A DNA stretch of 64,000 nt from Dactylosporangium roseum (GCF_025264685.1 NZ_CP073721.1:4083001-4147000); one strand, 5' to 3'. Shown: positions 17,007 through 25,710, counted from the first letter of the stretch. Translations and numbers: made by a program. Notes: generated by a model from the sequence alone, not told the origin.

Positions 17007-18143
17007 ATGGTCACGGGGTGCTCGTCGCCGGCGCGGGACGTCGGCCAGGTCCTGCTGCCCGGACTCGACGACCTCTTCACCGCTCTCCGGGCGGACGGTC
17101 GTACGGTCGTCGGTCCGACGGTGCGGGGGCACGCGATCGTGCTCACCGAGATCAGCGGTGCGGCGGAGCTGCCGTACGGCCGGCGGACCGAGGTCGAGGC
17201 CGGCACCTACCGGCTGCGGCCCGGCGACGAGCGGCTCGCGTTCACCCACACGTCCGGACCGCAGTCGTGGAAGCAGGTGCTCCATCCGCCCGCGCGGCGA
17301 CTGTGGTCGGCGGACAGGTCCGCGGACGGTTTCGCGGTGACCGACGAACCCGCGCCGCCGCGCCGGCTGGCATTGTTCGGTGTTCGTCCGTGTGACCTGC
17401 GCGCGATCGGCGTCCTCGACCACGTCCTGGGTGACGGCGAACGGTACGCCGCCCGCCGGGCCGAGATCCTCGTCGTCGCGGTCAACTGCACCGAGCCGGG
17501 CGGTGCCTGCTTCTGCGTGTCGGCGGGCGGCGGCCCCGGCGCCGAGGCCGGCTACGACATCGTGCTGACCGAACGCCCCGACGGGACGTACCTGGCGAGC
17601 AGCGGAACGGCCGAAGGCGCGGCGGTGCTCGCGCACGTTCCCGCCACGCCGGCGTCCGCCACCGACATCGCATCCGCCACACAGGCGGTGGAGGCCGCGG
17701 CGGCGCGGATGGGCCGGACCCTTCCCGAGGTCGACCTGCGCACGTTGCTGGCCGGCCACCGTGCGGACCCGCAGTGGGACGACGTGGCTGAGCGCTGCCT
17801 GACCTGCGGAAACTGCACGATGGTCTGTCCGACCTGCTTCTGCACGTCGGTCACCGACACCACCGACCTGACCGGTGACCACGCCGAGCGCTGGGAGTCC
17901 TGGGAGTCGTGCTTCGACCTGGACTTCAGCCACCTGCACGGCGGGCCGGTGCGGGACACCCGTGCCGGCCGCTACCGGCACTGGCTCACGCACAAGTTCG
18001 GCACCTGGCACGACCAGTTCGGCGAGTCCGGGTGCGTGGGCTGCGGCCGCTGCATCGCCTGGTGCCCGGTCGGCATCGACGTCACCGCCGAGCTGCACGC
18101 ACTCAACGCGCACCCGCCCACACCCACCGAGGACCCACGATGA
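17007..18143 (+). CDS. hyhB: group 3b-type [NiFe] hydrogenase beta subunit (4Fe-4S protein)
   Basis: The protein has 378 residues and is related to sulfhydrogenase beta/anaerobic sulfite reductase A. Two [4Fe-4S] motifs lie near the C-terminus: CLTCGNCTMVCPTCFC and CVGCGRCIAWCPVGID. Upstream Cys residues in FGVRPCDLRAI, VNCTEPGGACFC and WESCFDLDFS are conserved in this family. It passes electrons between the flavin subunit and the small subunit. The ATG at 17007 is preferred over GTG 17004 because GGGAGG is six bases upstream. This is the first gene of a six-gene run with overlapping stops and starts. Confidence 0.92.
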   Translation: MVTGCSSPARDVGQVLLPGLDDLFTALRADGRTVVGPTVRGHAIVLTEISGAAELPYGRRTEVEAGTYRLRPGDERLAFTHTSGPQSWKQVLHPPARRLWSADRSADGFAVTDEPAPPRRLALFGVRPCDLRAIGVLDHVLGDGERYAARRAEILVVAVNCTEPGGACFCVSAGGGPGAEAGYDIVLTERPDGTYLASSGTAEGAAVLAHVPATPASATDIASATQAVEAAAARMGRTLPEVDLRTLLAGHRADPQWDDVAERCLTCGNCTMVCPTCFCTSVTDTTDLTGDHAERWESWESCFDLDFSHLHGGPVRDTRAGRYRHWLTHKFGTWHDQFGESGCVGCGRCIAWCPVGIDVTAELHALNAHPPTPTEDPR

Positions 18144-18601
18144 CCACCACGTACGACCTGCTCGTCACGCATCCGTTCCTCGCCGGTCTGCCGCTGGGCC
18201 ACCTTGACAGCCTGGCGCGCTGGGCGCATCCCGCGTCGTTCCGCGCCGGGGCGCGGATCTTCGAGGAGAACGGCCGGGCCGAGCGGTACTGGCTCGTCCG
18301 CGACGGATCCGTTAGCCTCGACACCCGAATCCCCGGCCGCGGCGACGTCATCGTCGAAACGCTCGGCCCCGGCACGGTCCTCGGCTGGTCCTGGATGTTC
18401 CCGCCGTACCGCTGGCATTTCGGCGCCGTCGCCACCGAACCGGTGCTCGGCATCGCGATCGACGGCGCCGGCACCCGCGCGCTGTGCGAAGCCCACCCCG
18501 ACTTCGGCTACGAGCTGACCAAGCGCTTCATGGCCGTCGTCGTCGACCGGATGCAGGCGACCCGGATCCGTCTCCTCGACCTCTACCGGGCGCCGGCATG
18601 A
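18140..18601 (+). CDS. Crp/Fnr-type cyclic-nucleotide-binding domain protein without HTH
   Basis: The protein has 153 residues: a cNMP-binding beta-roll only (LARWAHPASFRAGARIFEEN, WLVRDGSVSLDT, ETLGPGTVLGWSWMFPPYRW) and a short C-helix ending LLDLYRAPA. A DNA-binding helix-turn-helix domain is absent. The RxA phosphate-binding signature is not clear, so nucleotide binding is uncertain. It is embedded between beta and gamma with ATGA overlaps at both ends, so it is made with the hydrogenase and may be an allosteric or redox-sensing accessory protein rather than a transcription factor. Similar genes occur in other actinobacterial group 3b operons. Confidence 0.8.
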   Translation: MTTTYDLLVTHPFLAGLPLGHLDSLARWAHPASFRAGARIFEENGRAERYWLVRDGSVSLDTRIPGRGDVIVETLGPGTVLGWSWMFPPYRWHFGAVATEPVLGIAIDGAGTRALCEAHPDFGYELTKRFMAVVVDRMQATRIRLLDLYRAPA

Positions 18602-19413
18602 CCACGATGACCCCGAGCCGCTACCGGGTCGTCGAACGGACCCCGGAGACCGGTGACACGGTCACCCTCGCGCTCGAACCGGTCGACGAGCCGCTGCCGG
18701 TGTTCCGGCCGGGCCAGTTCGCCATGCTGTACGTCTTCGGGGTGGGCGAGGTGCCGATCTCCGTCTCCGGACGGTACGGCGTGGCCGGCCTGTCGCACAC
18801 GATCCGGGCGGTCGGGGCCACGAGCGGCGCGCTGTGCCGGGCCGAGCCGGGCGGGATGCTCGGCGTCCGCGGGCCGTTCGGCCGTGGCTGGGAGCTGCCC
18901 GGCCCCGCCGGTGCCGACCTGGTCGTCGTCGCGGGCGGGCTCGGGCTGGCCCCGCTGCGGCCGGTGATACGCCACGCGATCGCCGATCGGGACCGCTACC
19001 GCCGGGTGGCCGTCCTGGTCGGTGCGCGAACCCCGGACGACCTGCTGTACCCGGACGAGTACGACGCCTGGCGGGCCGCCGGACTCGACGTGTTCGCCAC
19101 CGTGGACCGCGCCACCACCGATTGGACCGGTCGCGTCGGCGTGGTGACCGCGCTGTCCGACCGTCTCGACATCCGGCCCGCCGACACCGTCGCCTTCGTG
19201 TGCGGACCCGAGATCATGATGCGGTTCGCCGCACGGTGCCTGACCGGCCTGGGCGTGCCGGCGGGCCGGGTCTGGCTGTCGCTGGAGCGCAACATGCACT
19301 GCGGGCTCGGCCACTGCGGGCACTGCCAGCTCGGTCCGCTCCTGATCTGCCGCGACGGCCCGGTCGTCGGCTACGACGAGGCCGGCCCGCTGCTGTCGGT
19401 GAAGGAGCTGTGA
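18598..19413 (+). CDS. hyhG: hydrogenase gamma subunit, FAD/NAD(P)-binding, [2Fe-2S]
   Basis: The protein has 271 residues. A ferredoxin-reductase fold is visible: FAD-binding FRPGQFAMLYV, phosphate loop VVVAGGLGLAPLRP, and the pyridine nucleotide end FVCGPEIMMR. The four-Cys [2Fe-2S] motif at the C-terminus is CGLGHCGHC with LLIC. It exchanges electrons with NAD(P)H. Group 3b enzymes are mostly NADP-linked; the cofactor preference is not clear here. The stop overlaps the small-subunit ATG (TGATG). Confidence 0.94.
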   Translation: MTTMTPSRYRVVERTPETGDTVTLALEPVDEPLPVFRPGQFAMLYVFGVGEVPISVSGRYGVAGLSHTIRAVGATSGALCRAEPGGMLGVRGPFGRGWELPGPAGADLVVVAGGLGLAPLRPVIRHAIADRDRYRRVAVLVGARTPDDLLYPDEYDAWRAAGLDVFATVDRATTDWTGRVGVVTALSDRLDIRPADTVAFVCGPEIMMRFAARCLTGLGVPAGRVWLSLERNMHCGLGHCGHCQLGPLLICRDGPVVGYDEAGPLLSVKEL

Positions 19414-20213
19414 TGGCCGCGCCGGCACGGCCGAAGCTCGCGGTGTGGAAGTTCGCGTCCTGCGACGGCTGCCAGCTCACCCTGCTGGACTGTGAGGACG
19501 AACTGCTGCCGCTCAGCGAGCACGTCGAGATCGCCCACTTCCTGGAGGCGTCCAGCGCGGTCGTGGAAGGCCCGTACGACGTCTCCCTCGTCGAGGGCTC
19601 CGTCACGACCGAGGCCGACGTCGAGCGGATCCACCGCATCCGGGAGCAGTCCGGAATGCTGGTGACCATCGGCGCGTGCGCCAACGCCGGCGGCGTCCAG
19701 GCGTTGCGCAACTTCGCCGACGTCCAGGAGTTCCGCTCGGTCGTCTACGCGAAACCCGAATACGTGGCGACCCTGGCGGAGTCGACGCCGATCTCGGCGC
19801 ACGTGCCGGTGGACCTGGAGCTGCCGGGGTGCCCGATCGACCGGCGCCAGCTCATCGGTGTGTTGGCCGCCGTGCTCGCCGGGCGCCGTCCCGGCCTGCC
19901 CGTGCACAGCGTCTGCCAGGAGTGCAAGCTGCGCGGGACGGCCTGCGTGACCGTGGCGCAAGGCATCCCGTGCCTGGGACCGGTCACCCGCGCGGGCTGC
20001 GGTGCGCTCTGCCCCGCCTACGGCCGCGGCTGCTACGGCTGCTTCGGCCCGATGGCGAAGCCCAACACCGCCGCCATGGTCGCCGCGCTGCGCGGTCTCG
20101 GCATGTCCCCGGCCGACGTGGCCCGGGTGTTCCGGACCTTCCACACCGCCAAGCCGGAGTTCCGGGCGGCCGCCGAGCAGGAGGAACAAGGGGAGCGGGA
20201 GGAACCCGGATGA
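19413..20213 (+). CDS. hyhS: [NiFe] hydrogenase small (delta) subunit
   Basis: The protein has 266 residues. The proximal cluster ligands start in FASCDGCQLTLLDCED, followed by IGACANAGG and LPGCPIDRRQ. The medial and distal cluster ligands lie in SVCQECKLRGTACV, GIPCLGPVTRAGCGALCP and GRGCYGCFGP. There is no Tat signal, consistent with a cytoplasmic group 3 enzyme. The acidic tail EQEEQGEREEPG is unusual. It overlaps both neighbours. Confidence 0.95.
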   Translation: MAAPARPKLAVWKFASCDGCQLTLLDCEDELLPLSEHVEIAHFLEASSAVVEGPYDVSLVEGSVTTEADVERIHRIREQSGMLVTIGACANAGGVQALRNFADVQEFRSVVYAKPEYVATLAESTPISAHVPVDLELPGCPIDRRQLIGVLAAVLAGRRPGLPVHSVCQECKLRGTACVTVAQGIPCLGPVTRAGCGALCPAYGRGCYGCFGPMAKPNTAAMVAALRGLGMSPADVARVFRTFHTAKPEFRAAAEQEEQGEREEPG

Positions 20214-21511
20214 GCCACCGCAACGACCGGGCGCTGCGCGTCGGTGCCCTCGCGCGGGTCGAGGGCGAGGGTGCGATGCACGTGCGGGTCGAGGGGACGA
20301 CGGTGACCGACGTGCGGCTGCGGATCTACGAACCGCCGCGGTTCTTCGAGGCGTTCCTGCGCGGCCGTGGCCACGCGGAACCACCCGACATCACCGCCCG
20401 CATCTGCGGTATCTGCCCGGTGGCGTACCAGATGAGCGCCTGCCTGGCCGTCGAGGACGCGTGCGGCGTCCAGGTCGGCGAACCGATCGCCGAGCTGCGC
20501 CGGCTGCTCTACTGCGGCGAGTGGATCGCGAGCCACGCGCTGCACGTGTACCTCCTGCACGCACCGGACTTCCTCGGCTACCCCGGCGTCGTCGAAATGG
20601 CCCGCGACCACCGGGATGCCGTCGAACGCGGACTGGCCCTCAAGAAGGCCGGCAACGCCATCCTCGAACTCGTCGGCGGGCGCGCGATCCACCCGATCAA
20701 CGTCCGTGTCGGCGGCTTCTACCACGCTCCGTCGCCCGCGGAGCTGCGGGCACTCGCCCGCGACACGCTGCGACCCGCCCTCGGGCATGCGCTGGCCACG
20801 GTCGAGTGGGTCGCGGGCTTCCCGTTCCCCGACTTCACCACCGGCCACGAACTGCTCGCCCTGGTCGACCCGCACCGGTACCCCATCGACCGCGGCGAAC
20901 CGCGGACCTCGTCCGGCCGGTCGTTCCCGGTGCGCGACTTCGAACGGCACGTCGTCGAGACGCAGGTGCCGCACTCGACCGCCCTGCACGCCGAGCTGAC
21001 CGGTGCCGGGACGTACCTCACCGGCCCGCTCGCCCGGTACGCGCTCAACCACGCCGCGCTGTCGCCGCTCGCCCGTCAGGCGGCCGCGGCGGCGGGTCTC
21101 GGGCAGCGCTGCGACAACCCGTTCCGCAGCATCGTCGTGCGCGCGGTCGAACTCGTCTACGCCCTCGACGAGGCGCTTCGCCTGGTGGAGGCGTACGAGC
21201 CGCCGGCACCGTGTCACGTGGAGGTGCCGGCGCGCGCGGGGACCGGCTACGGCGCCACCGAGGCGCCGCGTGGGGTGTTGTTCCACCGGTACGAACTCGA
21301 CGGCGACGGGACCGTTCGCAGCGCCCGGATCGTGCCGCCCACCGCGCAGAACCAGCCGAGCATCGAGGACGACCTGCGCCGGTACGTGCAGGACCGGCTG
21401 GACCTCGACGACGAACGGCTCACCGCTCAGTGCGAGCAGGCGATCCGCAACTACGACCCGTGCATCTCCTGCGCCACCCACTTCCTCGACCTCACCGTGG
21501 AGCGCACGTGA
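20210..21511 (+). CDS. hyhL: [NiFe] hydrogenase large (alpha) subunit
   Basis: The protein has 433 residues. The nickel ligands are in ARICGICPVAY (L1 motif) and DPCISCATHFLDLTVERT (L2). The C-terminal peptide after CATH is the extension removed by the maturation protease. SLEGEG-type start (RVEGEGAMHVRV) and GGRAIHPINVRVGGFY are typical of group 3. With an NAD(P)-linked diaphorase module and no membrane anchor, this is a soluble bidirectional group 3b-like enzyme. Its protease follows immediately with a GTGA overlap. Confidence 0.96.
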   Translation: MSHRNDRALRVGALARVEGEGAMHVRVEGTTVTDVRLRIYEPPRFFEAFLRGRGHAEPPDITARICGICPVAYQMSACLAVEDACGVQVGEPIAELRRLLYCGEWIASHALHVYLLHAPDFLGYPGVVEMARDHRDAVERGLALKKAGNAILELVGGRAIHPINVRVGGFYHAPSPAELRALARDTLRPALGHALATVEWVAGFPFPDFTTGHELLALVDPHRYPIDRGEPRTSSGRSFPVRDFERHVVETQVPHSTALHAELTGAGTYLTGPLARYALNHAALSPLARQAAAAAGLGQRCDNPFRSIVVRAVELVYALDEALRLVEAYEPPAPCHVEVPARAGTGYGATEAPRGVLFHRYELDGDGTVRSARIVPPTAQNQPSIEDDLRRYVQDRLDLDDERLTAQCEQAIRNYDPCISCATHFLDLTVERT

Positions 21512-21993
21512 ACCCGCCCGTGGTGGTGATCGGTATCGGTAACCCCTACCGGCGCGACGACGGCGTCGGTCCGGCGGTCATCCAGCGGCTCAGGGGTGCC
21601 GGCCTGACCGGGGCGACGCTGGCCGAGAGCGACGGTGACGTCGGCACGCTCATCACACTGTGGGAACGGCGCCGTCTTGCCGTCGTCGTCGACGCGGTGT
21701 ACGGCCATCACGGGCGTCCCGGCCGGGTTCATCGGCACGTGATGGCGGGCCGGCCCGGCGGGCCGGCGCGCGGCACCAGCTCACACACCGTGGACCTGGG
21801 CGAGGCCGTCGCCCTGGCCCGTGAGCTCGGCCGGCTTCCCGGCCGGATGGTCGTGCTCGGCGTCGAGGTGGCGGACGTCGGCTACGGCCTCGGCCTGACC
21901 CCGGCCGTGGCGACGGCCGTCGAGCGAGTGGTCGAGCAGGTGGTCGAGACGGTCGCCGCGGAGGTCCGGTCGATCGCCGGAGCCGGCGCGTGA
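21508..21993 (+). CDS. hydrogenase maturation protease (HycI/HoxW family)
   Basis: The protein has 161 residues. VVVIGIGNPYRRDDGVGPAV carries the first nickel-sensing acid, LVVDAVYG-type sequence (VVVDAVYGHHGRP) the second, and SSHTVDLGEAVALA the His region. The protease cleaves the large subunit after nickel insertion. The GTG at 21508 overlaps the stop of the large subunit. The end of the operon is followed by a hairpin at 22040. Confidence 0.92.
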   Translation: MNPPVVVIGIGNPYRRDDGVGPAVIQRLRGAGLTGATLAESDGDVGTLITLWERRRLAVVVDAVYGHHGRPGRVHRHVMAGRPGGPARGTSSHTVDLGEAVALARELGRLPGRMVVLGVEVADVGYGLGLTPAVATAVERVVEQVVETVAAEVRSIAGAGA

Positions 21994-22039
21994 GGCGGCG
22001 GCGATCGGCGCCGAGGGTCTGGGCCGAAGGTCGTGCCCG

Positions 22040-22072
22040 GAGCCGGATCCGTCGCGCTGCGGATGCCGGCTC
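22040..22072. terminator. hairpin between convergent hydrogenase and Usp genes
   Basis: GAGCCGGATCCG pairs with CGGATGCCGGCTC across an 8-base loop, with one bulged C. There is no U tract on either side. Between two converging genes it probably acts as a bidirectional transcription end. Confidence 0.5.
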
Positions 22073-22081
22073 GGCGGATGG

Positions 22082-22930
22082 TCAGCAACGGCGTGCGACG
22101 AGGACCGGCGCCGGGGCGTGCTCGAGCACCTGCTGGGTCACCGAGCCGAGCCGGAGCTCTTCGAAGCCACCCTTGCCGCGGGGGCCGAGCACCACCATGA
22201 GCGCGTTGTCGGCCTCGGCGACCAGGACGGGCGCCGGCGCGCCCCGGACCGCGCGCAGTTCGACCGGCACGGTCGGATACTTCGCCCGCCACGCTTCGAG
22301 GTCGGCGGCCAGCGCGTCGCGTGCCGCCGCGGCCTGCCGGGTGAGGTCCACCGGGCGGCGCCAGCGGTGTGCCGGCTCCTCCCACGCGCGCACCGCGGTC
22401 AGCGCCACACCGCGCGACGCCGCCTCCGTGAACGCCAGCTCCACCGCGAGTTCCGAGGCGGCCGAGCCGTCCGCGCCGACGACGACCGGCTGGTGCCGCG
22501 GGAGCGGGCACTCGGGTCCGGCCCACCGTTCGGCGTGGTGGACGACCAGCACGGGGCAGTACGCGTGCGCGGCCGTCTGGAGGCCGACCGAGCCGACCAG
22601 CAGCGAGCGGAAGCCACCGATACCGCGGCTGCCGACCACCACGAGGCTCGCGTGCCGCGACTGCTCGACGAGCACATGAGCCGGGCTGCCGTGCCACGTC
22701 GAGGTGGTGACGTGCAGGCCGGGCTGCCAGCCGCGGGCCTCGATCGCGGCGTGGAGCGCGAGCTCGTGCTCGTCCGCCGCCTGCTCGAACGGGCCTGGAA
22801 CGCCCAGGGCGTGCGTGATCCGGAGCGGCCGCCCATGCCGCACCGCCTCGTCGGCGGCCCAGCGGACCGCGCCGAAGCCGGCCGGCGAGCCGTCGACACC
22901 CACGATCACCGGTTGGCGGTCGGTGTTCAT
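22082..22930 (-). CDS. tandem universal stress protein
   Basis: The protein has 282 residues and two complete Usp domains: PVIVGVDGSPAGFGAVRWA with GSRGIGGFRSLLVGSVG, and PVVVGADGSAASELAVELA with GPRGKGGFEELRLGSVTQ. Both keep the G-2x-G-9x-GS ATP-binding signature. The ATG at 22930 follows GGAGGG. It lies next to a third Usp gene in the same direction. A GGGNC-N4-GNCCC palindrome stands 82 bases upstream. Confidence 0.95.
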   Translation of the reverse strand: MNTDRQPVIVGVDGSPAGFGAVRWAADEAVRHGRPLRITHALGVPGPFEQAADEHELALHAAIEARGWQPGLHVTTSTWHGSPAHVLVEQSRHASLVVVGSRGIGGFRSLLVGSVGLQTAAHAYCPVLVVHHAERWAGPECPLPRHQPVVVGADGSAASELAVELAFTEAASRGVALTAVRAWEEPAHRWRRPVDLTRQAAAARDALAADLEAWRAKYPTVPVELRAVRGAPAPVLVAEADNALMVVLGPRGKGGFEELRLGSVTQQVLEHAPAPVLVARRC

Positions 22931-23011
22931 GACGCCCTCCCTTGCCGGTGCGAGTGCCGTTGGAAACGGCCTTCCACCCTCACCATGCCCTGCGGGGGCA
23001 GCCCGGCGTCA

Positions 23012-23025
23012 GGGCCGTTGGTCCC
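23012..23025. promoter_or_regulatory. DosR-like palindrome GGGCC-N4-GTCCC
   Basis: GGGCCGTTGGTCCC lies 82 bases before the Usp start at 22930 and differs from the DosR core (GGGAC-N4-GTCCC) at one position in the left arm. It is the closest match in the window. Confidence 0.4.
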
Positions 23026-23092
23026 GTTTCGGGAGCATCGGGCCCGGCGCCAGCTCGCCGTGCCGCGATGGTTCCGCGTCACCGCGGTGCTC

Positions 23093-23974
23093 CTACCTGA
23101 CGACGGCCACCGGGCAGGCGGCGTGCTGGATGACGGCCTGGCTCACGGAGCCCAGCAGCAGGCCGGTGAAGCCGCCCAGGCCGCGGGAGCCGACGACGAG
23201 GAGTTCCGCGCCGGCGGACAGTTCGGTGAGCACGGCGGCCGGGCGGCCACGGACGACCAGCCGGTGGACGTCGACGTCGGGGTACCGCTCGGCCCATCCG
23301 GTGATCGACTCGACCAGGGCGCGCCGCTCCTCGTCGCGCAGGTCGTCCCGGTCGCAGACCAGCGGCAGCACGTCGTTGGGATTGGCGGGTTCCGGCCACA
23401 GGTAGGCGTGGACGGCGGTCAGGCCGGTGCCGCGGAACGCGGCCTGCTCGAAGGCGAATCGCAGCGCGTCTTCGGCGTCGTGGGAGCCGTCGATGCCGAC
23501 GAGGACCCGGCCGGCCTGGGGACCGGCTGGCCGGTCGGCATGGCGGACGATGACGACGGGGCAGGCGGCGTGGGCGGCGAGCTCGACGCCCACGGATCCG
23601 AGGAGCAGGCCGGTGAAGCCGCCGAGGCCACGATGACCTACGACGGCGACGGCGGCGTGCCTGGAGGCGTCCACGAGCGCGGCGGCCGGCTGTCGCACAG
23701 CGATGTGCGTGCTGATCTCGAGGGTCGGTGCCACCATGACCGCCCGGCTGACGGCCTCGGTGAGGATCTGCTCGGCGCCCTCCCGCATGGTTTCCTCGTA
23801 CAGTCGCGAGGACGCCGGGACGGTCAGCGGCGCGTACACCGTCGGCCGCGGGAACGCGTACACGACGCGGAGGGGGCGTTGGCGGCGCGCCGCGTCGGCC
23901 GCGGCCCATTCGACGGCGCGGAGGCTCTCCGGTGAGCCGTCGACCCCGACGACCGCCGTCCTGTCGGTCCTCAT
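23093..23974 (-). CDS. tandem universal stress protein
   Basis: The protein has 293 residues. Domain 1 is AVVGVDGSPESLRAVEWA with GHRGLGGFTGLLLGSVGV; domain 2 is RVLVGIDGSHDAEDALRFA with GSRGLGGFTGLLLGSVSQ. The nearly identical loops (GLGGFTGLLLGSV) suggest a recent internal duplication or gene conversion. The ATG at 23974 is chosen because GAGGGGG lies just upstream; the frame runs on to 24028 but adds no domain sequence. Confidence 0.95.
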   Translation of the reverse strand: MRTDRTAVVGVDGSPESLRAVEWAAADAARRQRPLRVVYAFPRPTVYAPLTVPASSRLYEETMREGAEQILTEAVSRAVMVAPTLEISTHIAVRQPAAALVDASRHAAVAVVGHRGLGGFTGLLLGSVGVELAAHAACPVVIVRHADRPAGPQAGRVLVGIDGSHDAEDALRFAFEQAAFRGTGLTAVHAYLWPEPANPNDVLPLVCDRDDLRDEERRALVESITGWAERYPDVDVHRLVVRGRPAAVLTELSAGAELLVVGSRGLGGFTGLLLGSVSQAVIQHAACPVAVVR

Positions 23975-24047
23975 GGCGGACACCCCCTCGGCGATCCGGA
24001 CCCGGCGCTGGTTCCGGATGACGGCCACGCAGCTCGCCCGCCTGGTC

Positions 24048-24470
24048 TCAGGTGGCGTCGTCCCATGACGTGCGCCCGGCCGGCCGCGGCGGCGCTGATG
24101 TCGCCCGCCGTCCGGGCGAGCTACCGCGGCCGGCGGCCCCCACGGCTGCCTGGGCGCCGCGCTCGACCGCTCCGGCCACGCCCCGAACCTCGTCGTAGAG
24201 GTCCCGCAGCGGCTCGCGGAGGGACGCCTCGTCGGCCGCCGTGAGCAGACGCTGACGCAGCGGGGTCCCCGGGCGCAGGTCTTCCGGCCGGACGTCGATG
24301 CCGAACTCGCGGCGGAGATGGTCCGTCGCGTCCTCGGCCGTCCGGCGTGCCCTGCGCACCATGCGCAGGCCGTCGCCGACCGCCCTCGGCAACCGGTCCG
24401 GACCGAAGATCAACAGGCCGGCCACGATGAGCGCGATCAGATGCCAGCCGTCGAGGTTTTCCAAGCCCAT
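24048..24470 (-). CDS. tatB: Sec-independent translocase subunit TatB-like
   Basis: The protein has 140 residues. One N-terminal membrane helix, LIALIVAGLLIFGPDRLPRAV, contains the FGPDRLP hinge typical of TatB. An amphipathic helix (DGLRMVRRARRTAEDATDHL) and an acidic, then Ser/Pro-rich tail follow. GGAG is eight bases before the ATG at 24470. TatA and TatC are not in the window. At least one nearby protein (27965-28717) carries a twin-arginine signal and so would need this pathway. Confidence 0.82.
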   Translation of the reverse strand: MGLENLDGWHLIALIVAGLLIFGPDRLPRAVGDGLRMVRRARRTAEDATDHLRREFGIDVRPEDLRPGTPLRQRLLTAADEASLREPLRDLYDEVRGVAGAVERGAQAAVGAAGRGSSPGRRATSAPPRPAGRTSWDDAT

Positions 24471-24820
24471 CGTGCGGCTCCCTTGCACTCGGGCCAAGCC
24501 TACCCACCCACGACCCGCGACCGGCGGGGCCGTGGTGTCGGCCGCCCGTTGCCGCAGCGCCGGGCAGCAGTGTGGCATCGCTCGGGCCCCGGTTCGGCGT
24601 GGGTGCCCGAACGTCACCCGGTGCGGTTCGGCAAACCACGCCCGGCCCCGCCCGGGTGACGGGGGCAGGCATCCGGGTGAGCGCGGCAGGGTCCAGGTCG
24701 GTATCGACACGGCAGAACGAAACCGCCCGCCGGGAAGCCGGCGGCGGCCCCGGATCCGCTGCGAAGGGCGGTCCGGCCTTCGTACGGTGCAGGAAACCGC
24801 CGTCGCGTCAAGGGGGAGAA
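24471..24820. other. divergent intergenic region without gene
   Basis: This region separates the TatB-like gene and the methyltransferase. It holds several GC-rich inverted repeats, for example CCGCCGG-GAAG-CCGGCGG near 24739, but no coding potential or recognised operator that I can support. Confidence 0.5.
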
Positions 24821-25621
24821 TTGCGCGTAGCCAAACGGATCCGCTCAGCCGTGGCGGCATTCCGTCAGCCGAGTTGCTATCCGGCCGGCCACTACCACTC
24901 GCCCGTGTCGAGCGGGGCGGACATTCGACGCGCGCTGGCCCGCAACGACACCCGGCCATACGGCGTCGACCTCGGCGAGGCCGAGCAGCTCGCCTTCGCC
25001 GACACCCTCGACATCCGGCCCGAGTGGCACCGGTATGTGCCGGACAACAACATGTTCGGGCAGCCCGACGCCGCGCTCTACCAGGCGCTCCTGCGCAAAT
25101 ACACACCCGCCCGGATCCTCGAGACCGGCTCCGGCTACTCGACCGTCGTCGCGCTCGACACGCTGCCCGAGGTCGACCTCACCTGCGTCGAACCCAACTC
25201 GCGGCGGCTGCGCTCGCTGCTCCGCCGCGGCGACCGGGTCACCGTCGTGGAATCCGGCGCCCAGCACGTGCCGGTCGAAACCTATCTCGCCCTCGAAGCG
25301 GGGGACGTGCTGTTCGTCGACTCCACGCATGTGGTCAAGGCCGGCTCCGACGTCGTGCACCTGGTGCTGGACGTGCTGCCCCGCCTGGCGTCCGGAGTGA
25401 TCGTTCACGTGCACGACTGCTTCTGGCCGTTCGAATACCCCGACGTGTGGCTGGCGGATCGGCGCGACTGGACCGAGCTGTACCTGATGCACGCCTTCCT
25501 GATCGGCAACGCCGACTGGCAGGTGCTGCTGTTCGGCAACTGGTTGTGGCGGCAACGGCCCGACCTGCGCGAGCTCGTGCCCGGCCCGGACCCGTCGGGG
25601 TTGTGGCTGGTCAAGCGGTGA
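24821..25621 (+). CDS. class I SAM-dependent methyltransferase
   Basis: The protein has 266 residues. The SAM-binding motif I is RILETGSGYSTVVALD, with the acid in LTCVEPNSRR. DVLFVDSTHVVKAGSDV and VIVHVHDCFWPFEYP are typical of the Methyltransf_24-like group. The start is taken as the TTG at 24821 behind AGGGGGAG; spacing is short, so a GTG about 28 bases downstream is possible. The substrate is unknown. It converges with the SCO5389-like gene. Confidence 0.82.
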   Translation: MRVAKRIRSAVAAFRQPSCYPAGHYHSPVSSGADIRRALARNDTRPYGVDLGEAEQLAFADTLDIRPEWHRYVPDNNMFGQPDAALYQALLRKYTPARILETGSGYSTVVALDTLPEVDLTCVEPNSRRLRSLLRRGDRVTVVESGAQHVPVETYLALEAGDVLFVDSTHVVKAGSDVVHLVLDVLPRLASGVIVHVHDCFWPFEYPDVWLADRRDWTELYLMHAFLIGNADWQVLLFGNWLWRQRPDLRELVPGPDPSGLWLVKR

Positions 25622-25658
25622 CGGCGGCACCCACCTTCAGGCTGTCGCCGAAGCCATG

Positions 25659-25676
25659 CCGGCGCCGCGGCGCCGG
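25659..25676. terminator. 18-bp perfect palindrome between convergent genes
   Basis: CCGGCGCCGCGGCGCCGG is self-complementary and lies between two converging stop codons (25621 and 25711). A transcription end is the likely role, without a U tract. Confidence 0.35.
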
Positions 25677-25710
25677 GCCCGCGTCGGCGGACCCGGCCCT
25701 GTCGTGCGGG

